In this document: piece after piece, positions 60,077 through 64,000 of the stretch
How positions within the stretch are numbered: the stretch's first letter is position 1
How the letters are laid out: every line of letters starts with the position of its first letter
Origin: Pyronema omphalodes
Taxonomy: Eukaryota; Ascomycota; Pezizomycetes; Pezizales; Pyronemataceae
Length of the DNA: 64,000 nt
Direction: 5' to 3'
Assembly (NCBI GenBank): GCA_024516155.1
Contig: JAJJXM010000003.1
Span: 992,001-1,056,000, forward strand
Program-made: the position numbers and the translations under genes
The notes under the pieces: generated by a model
The model's database searches: none
What the model saw: the letters and a program-made list of their open reading frames with translations, nothing else
What the model was told of the DNA's origin: nothing

Positions 60077-60174
60077 ATCAAACGCTCGATTAAGTTGCGA
60101 GTATCCCCAATTTCACAGTGCCAAATTGGATAATGGGAACTTGGAGAAGCCCAGCGTTGTCTGGTTAAAGCCAA
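60077..60174 (+). other. Diverged structured element F2
   Basis: Starts ATCAAACGCTCGATTAAG. Possible stems: P1 CTC/GAG, P2 CCAATTT/AAATTGG (seven pairs), P3 TTGG/CCAA, P4 CCAG-CGTTGT-CTGG. The unpaired joints GGAGAAG and TTAAAGCC resemble GGGAGAAG and GTAAAGCC of the array element. Confidence 0.4.
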
Positions 60175-60241
60175 AACACTTTTTCTATATATCTGCAATT
60201 CATCTCTGTCTCAATTGACATCTAATTCTCAGTGTATAGTT

Positions 60242-60288
60242 GGCCCACTTTTCTGCCCTGACCTTCGCGGTTGGCAGATAAGTGGGCC
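60242..60288 (+). other. 47-nt hairpin followed by T run, relative of array hairpin
   Basis: Arms GGCCCACTTTTCTGCC and GGCAGATAAGTGGGCC pair with one mismatch around a 15-nt loop. It is followed by TTTTTTGCGTTAGGT, the same 15-mer that follows the array hairpins on their minus strand. Confidence 0.7.
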
Positions 60289-60310
60289 TTTTTTGCGTTA
60301 GGTCATTTCA

Positions 60311-62400
60311 GGTGGCATTGGCATGGTGCATCTAAGTCTCACAAAACTCTATACATTGCAACTCGACCGATAGGCATTCCGAAGAAGGGTTTTATCGATT
60401 ACCGACTTCTTCCAAGTGTACCGGTGGACTTCACTAGCCCCCGATGAAAATCAGAACGAGTGATATGTCATGCCTAGTACTGAGTCAACGCGTGAAAACG
60501 AAGTGATTGAACTCTTCGTTGGGAACCAGACAGAGGATGGTAATATGGTGATATTATTTTGTGATATTACTTCAGAGATCTGGGGTGTTGATGACTGAAA
60601 TGTATGAACTGTGATATCCTTCCAAGGTTCGAGAGTTATGATGATTGACACAGGTGTCTCGAATCGATTTGATTTGAATTTCTTAAACGGTCACACCTTC
60701 ACGGTTATGACATGTGCTATACAGTTTTAAATATATTTTGAAAGCTTTGGATTTTACACCAGTGTCTCGCTGGAATACGCCTCAGATCAAACATCATTTC
60801 TTTTGCCGGTCGCCTCCCTCATTCTTCGGGCAGGCTTAGCATCCCAGTGACGATTCAGTATTCGTTAGCCATGACATTACGAGCCGTGGCGGAGACATTT
60901 TCATCACTACGCCAGGTACCAGGCGGACTCACCCTCCATCATCTTCTCCGTTTTAGTAAACCCTTTACAACTTCCCACAGCAGGTACACGCAGCACGCTC
61001 CATCGTAAAACCTGTAGTTTAACTCCCCATAGACTACAATAGTTTCATATTACTCGTCACTTGCAGCGAAGTACGCGGAGGTTTCAGTATATTTATCCCG
61101 TGTATCTAGTTCTCTTTATATTCCCCGTTCCATCTTCCACGCATCGCTGACTGCTGATGTAAGTATAACATCAAGTATATGCTGTTGCATTAAGGTATTG
61201 GTGAGAATGAGCATTGTTACTTGTTATTTTTTCATTAGCGTACCATAGTATCATTGGTTTAAGGGATTTCTCATAGCTGGCTTTCACCAGCATCCAGTGC
61301 CATGCATCAAGATTTTATGAGTAAAATAGAATATGTAGGCGTGGCTGTGATAAAGAACCGTCGGTTATGAGTGATTGTTTGTGAGCTGGTTCTAATCACC
61401 CTTTATCCATTGTCACCTGCGGGATATTGTGTCTCGAAGACCACCGGTACTAGTCTTTGTCATACTATAAGAAAGTTGGAATCTTAGGTATGTATCGGAA
61501 CATTAAGTTTTGGGTAGGTTGAGCGTCAAATGGCAAATTGCAAGCGGCAAGCGGCAACAAGCGGTAAGGGTAAGGGTAAGGAGCAAGTAGCAAGTACACT
61601 CAACGAATCGTCAGGTCAACTACCCGTTTCCAAGTTTCGGCAGTACAAGATCGAGGTGAAGGCATCAGATGTCATTTGTCAATCAGGAAACTTCCGCTCT
61701 TTCAACCCATTTTCCTCGAGCCTTACCCAAAGCCTTTTGTATTGGAAACCCCATCGCAAGTTACTTAATCATAATACACTACCAATTTCACAATGTGGAC
61801 TTCAGCCATCACACCGCGACTGTCACTCTATCATTGTAAACACTGACAATTACGAAACATTTACCCACCGTTGATACCTCTACATTACTTCGTGAAGCAT
61901 GCTGCATGGGCGGTTTGTACAGTCGGAATCTTCTATTGTTTTTTATTTCGTCTTAGTAGGCAGTCAAATGTGCTGTTGTTCAGGCTCTTCGCATCGTGCT
62001 CTTTCTTAGCTGTTTATGGCTTTTCACTGAGGGAGGCCGGATTAACTCTGTGCTCTGTCAACAGCCCTCTGCCCCTCAAAAGTAAAGCTTAGGGCTATAC
62101 TTCATATTTACGTAGAAAGCACAACTCGTACTAAGGTGGCAACAATGTAATATACTAGTACGGTCATGAATACTCTTGTATTGTATGGCGACCCAGGCTT
62201 ACAGCTGGATATATAGTGCCTGTACATAATAATGGTGTATATAATAGTGCCAGAAATGCTGATTTTGACATCTTGTTGTATATGTATATGGTTGTGAGTG
62301 AGAAATCGGCGATGCAAAAGACAAGACGAGGGTTGGGGATAACGTACATGACGCGGTGCAAAAATACGTAGTACATAACTTAGTTAAGTTAAGCACTGAA
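60311..62400. other. Intergenic, nothing recognised
   Basis: No gene supported. Contains a short AAGCGG/GGTAAG low-complexity run at 61540-61585 and small ORFs without domains (for example 61530-61874). The last 60 nt are the upstream region of the first U6 gene. Confidence 0.5.
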
Positions 62401-62501
62401 GTCCTTCGGGACACATGGTCAATTTGAAACGATACAGAGAAGATTAGCATGGCCCCTGCACTAAGGATGACACGCTTCACAAAGAAGAGCTAAACAGTTT
62501 T
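62401..62501 (+). ncRNA. U6 spliceosomal snRNA, copy 1
   Basis: The 5' hairpin GTCC-TTCG-GGAC is followed by GAAACGATACAGAGAAGATT with the ACAGAGA box that contacts 5' splice sites, the AGC of TTAGCATGG, and the internal stem-loop region CCCCTGCACTAAGGATGACACGC. A T8 run (62498-62505) is the Pol III terminator. U6 pairs with U4 and then U2 to form the spliceosome's catalytic core. A TATA-like ACATAA lies about 28 nt upstream. The whole gene with its downstream B box is duplicated in inverted orientation at 63153-63300. Confidence 0.95.
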
Positions 62502-62523
62502 TTTTCTAATTCGCTTGCATCCC

Positions 62524-62533
62524 GGTTCGATCC
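62524..62533 (+). promoter_or_regulatory. Downstream B box of U6 copy 1
   Basis: GGTTCGATCC, a consensus TFIIIC-binding B box about 20 nt after the T-run terminator. The arrangement recalls yeast SNR6, where the B box also lies downstream of the terminator. Confidence 0.8.
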
Positions 62534-62548
62534 ACGATCAAGTCAGTT

Positions 62549-63152
62549 TGTCGAACATATTTTTTTGCTCTTCCTCCCTTGCAATGTCTAAGACTTGGGA
62601 AGCATTCACAACAGCTCTCGGAATATCCAACGCCACGATTAACTGGATGGTCATACGTTCATAGTAGAGAACTTGCTTTCTGCAGAGCGACCCCGCTCTA
62701 CTATCTAGTCCAGGACACAAAATCAGAACTGAAGAGCCCCCAGTCCCTGGTCGACAGAATTATGTTGACCCAGTGGCATACAAAATGCCAAGAAGAAGTG
62801 TTACGTGCCTCAGTAAATACAGAAGTTGGTGTACCGTGATGAATTTTGTGAACACTTTAGAGGCGAGTTGGTGTATATAACCCTGAAGCATGACAAGATC
62901 GGATGCCTTCCGTTTGGTTTTAAGACCCTTGGATCTCGGAGTCACGATATTACAAATTACCCAAGATTTGTAACATTGTCTGCTTTGCATCTCACGACAT
63001 TGCTGGAGTCAAGCTTCGATTTACCTAACGTTGATCCAACCGTAGATTGTAACAGTGTATAATCTTCTTTTACCGAAGTCTGACCCTTAAGTGATTCCTC
63101 TTAGACGGCGAGTGTGTTCGCGAAAAAATGAAGGAAAAAAGAAAAGCCGAAT
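62549..63152. other. Spacer between the convergent U6 genes
   Basis: 604 nt without recognised features; short ORFs (62579-62839, 62826-63062) have no domain. Confidence 0.5.
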
Positions 63153-63167
63153 AACTGACTTGATCGT

Positions 63168-63177
63168 GGATCGAACC
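63168..63177 (-). promoter_or_regulatory. Downstream B box of U6 copy 2
   Basis: GGTTCGATCC on the minus strand, same distance from the terminator as in copy 1. Confidence 0.8.
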
Positions 63178-63199
63178 GGGATGCAAGCGAATTAGAAAA

Positions 63200-63300
63200 A
63201 AAACTGTTTAGCTCTTCTTTGTGAAGCGTGTCATCCTTAGTGCAGGGGCCATGCTAATCTTCTCTGTATCGTTTCAAATTGACCATGTGTCCCGAAGGAC
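63200..63300 (-). ncRNA. U6 spliceosomal snRNA, copy 2
   Basis: Sequence identical to copy 1 over the whole transcript, with all catalytic boxes intact. A TTATAC TATA-like element lies at 63321-63326, 21-26 nt upstream of the first base, so this copy has its own plausible core promoter and could be the better expressed one. Confidence 0.95.
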
Positions 63301-64000
63301 ATCCATAAGTAAGTTAATGTGTATAAGTAGCACCAACATTTATCACAACTCCTCACGCTAAACCCACTCCAGCTGTCGCTGCGCTCCACCTGACAGCCAG
63401 CACCTCGCTGTTCACGCACGCGTCTTCCTTCCACTCTGTCTTCGCATCGCCAATTCCGCACCCATCCAAAGGCGTCAAATAGAACATTATCGCCTGCACC
63501 ACCACCACTACAACCTGACCTTCACTCATAGATGACTATGTATCCAGAAGCGAAATTTCCGTGACACCACCGCCGCGCTGTCGCTGCCCAGTCGTGCCCA
63601 ACAAGCCCTTTTACTGTTCTTCGCCATGGCTACACTCCACGATGTCACGTTCAACCCGAGACGACCATCTTCAGAACCAATGCCACCGAAATCCTCCGCC
63701 TAATTGTGTTTCTAGAGCATCACCAGCCTCGCTACGTTTGTTTTCACCTGGATTAGTCCTCCTACCCTCCGTGGGCTTCAGTGCTATGACTATTGACAGC
63801 TTCAAGCTTCAATGGTCGTCTAAAGTCTCCTACGCAAGATGCCGCCGATCGGCCGATGCCGAAATTGACGCAGGCAGCGACTGAACCCGCCCCTGAAGGT
63901 TATCGCAAACGGCCGCAGCGCACCAATGAACGCTCCTATATAGCTACACATGGACGATGTACTTATTTCGGAGTATTCAGCACTACCCTCCAGTCAAATT
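63301..64000. other. Right end, nothing recognised
   Basis: Contains the upstream region of U6 copy 2 and a C-rich stretch with a 107-codon ORF (63561-63884) lacking any domain. A gene starting beyond the window cannot be excluded. Confidence 0.5.

Larger units (their letters stand above)
59540..60310. repeat. Diverged relatives of the array unit
   Basis: A ~110-bp segment at 59550-59660 (TTGATTCGACGTATTT ... CAGGACGCAGACC ... AGACTGAAGCAACGG) is homologous to 58008-58105. Short GCCATATTCA repeats follow (59795-59850), then two diverged copies of the 73-nt element (59921-60012, 60077-60174) and a hairpin related to the 61-nt hairpin but in the opposite orientation (60242-60288). Order and spacing differ from the array. 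Confidence 0.7.
62401..62548. repeat. 148-bp inverted repeat, left arm (U6 unit)
   Basis: Identical by eye to the reverse complement of 63153-63300. Identity covers the U6 transcript, terminator, B box and 15 further nt, and stops at the first transcribed base on the 5' side. Confidence 0.9.
63153..63300. repeat. 148-bp inverted repeat, right arm (U6 unit)
   Basis: Mirror copy of 62401-62548; flanks on both sides are unrelated to those of the left arm. Confidence 0.9.

Noticed and set aside
61540..61585. Telomere-like repeat (GGTAAG units)
   Set aside because: Not TTAGGG, only about three units, internal and degenerate.

Overview
The window is nuclear DNA of a filamentous ascomycete (Pezizomycotina). 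The species cannot be fixed from sequence alone. Support: genes have short spliceosomal introns (45-171 nt) with GTANGT/GTGAGT donors, CTAAC/CTGAC branch sites and YAG acceptors; CT-rich tracts precede start codons; there is an ERT1/AcuK zinc-cluster activator, a hydrolase-NACHT-ankyrin NLR, and U6 snRNA genes with a downstream B box.

Layout. 1-557: 5' part of an unrecognised membrane/coiled-coil gene running off the left edge (minus). 2826-4673: DHA1-type MFS transporter (plus, 4 exons). 4.7-11.7 kb: AT-rich intergenic DNA with a near-perfect hairpin, microsatellites and G/C homopolymers. 11760-13808: ERT1/AcuK gluconeogenesis activator (plus, 3 exons). 13.8-18.7 kb: intergenic, with a 38-unit octamer satellite. 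18679-22740: NLR-like protein (minus, 7 exons) with homogenised ankyrin repeats and an apparent one-base frameshift. 24.5-35.5 kb: compact housekeeping block: TFIIF alpha (plus), ERO1 (plus), PMS1 (minus) and, from a shared promoter, dynactin subunit 6 (plus). 35.5-40.3 kb: nothing coding, one tRNA-like relic. 40.27-58.26 kb: tandem array of five ~3.3-3.6 kb units, the inner three almost identical, with diverged relatives at 59.5-60.3 kb. 62.4-63.3 kb: two identical U6 snRNA genes in convergent inverted orientation.

The protein genes do not form a cluster with a common pathway: they serve transport, carbon-source regulation, non-self recognition, Pol II transcription, ER disulfide formation, mismatch repair and dynein transport. 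The main candidate for an undescribed system is the 40-60 kb array. It has no credible protein, but every unit carries a TATA promoter-like site, a conserved 61-nt hairpin, two copies of a 73-nt element whose predicted stems covary with diverged copies outside the array, and a row of 21-bp units each containing an acceptor/donor-like AG|GT junction. This suggests repeated non-coding RNA units. That is an inference, since no expression data were available. Gene models were built by hand from splice signals and reading-frame continuity.
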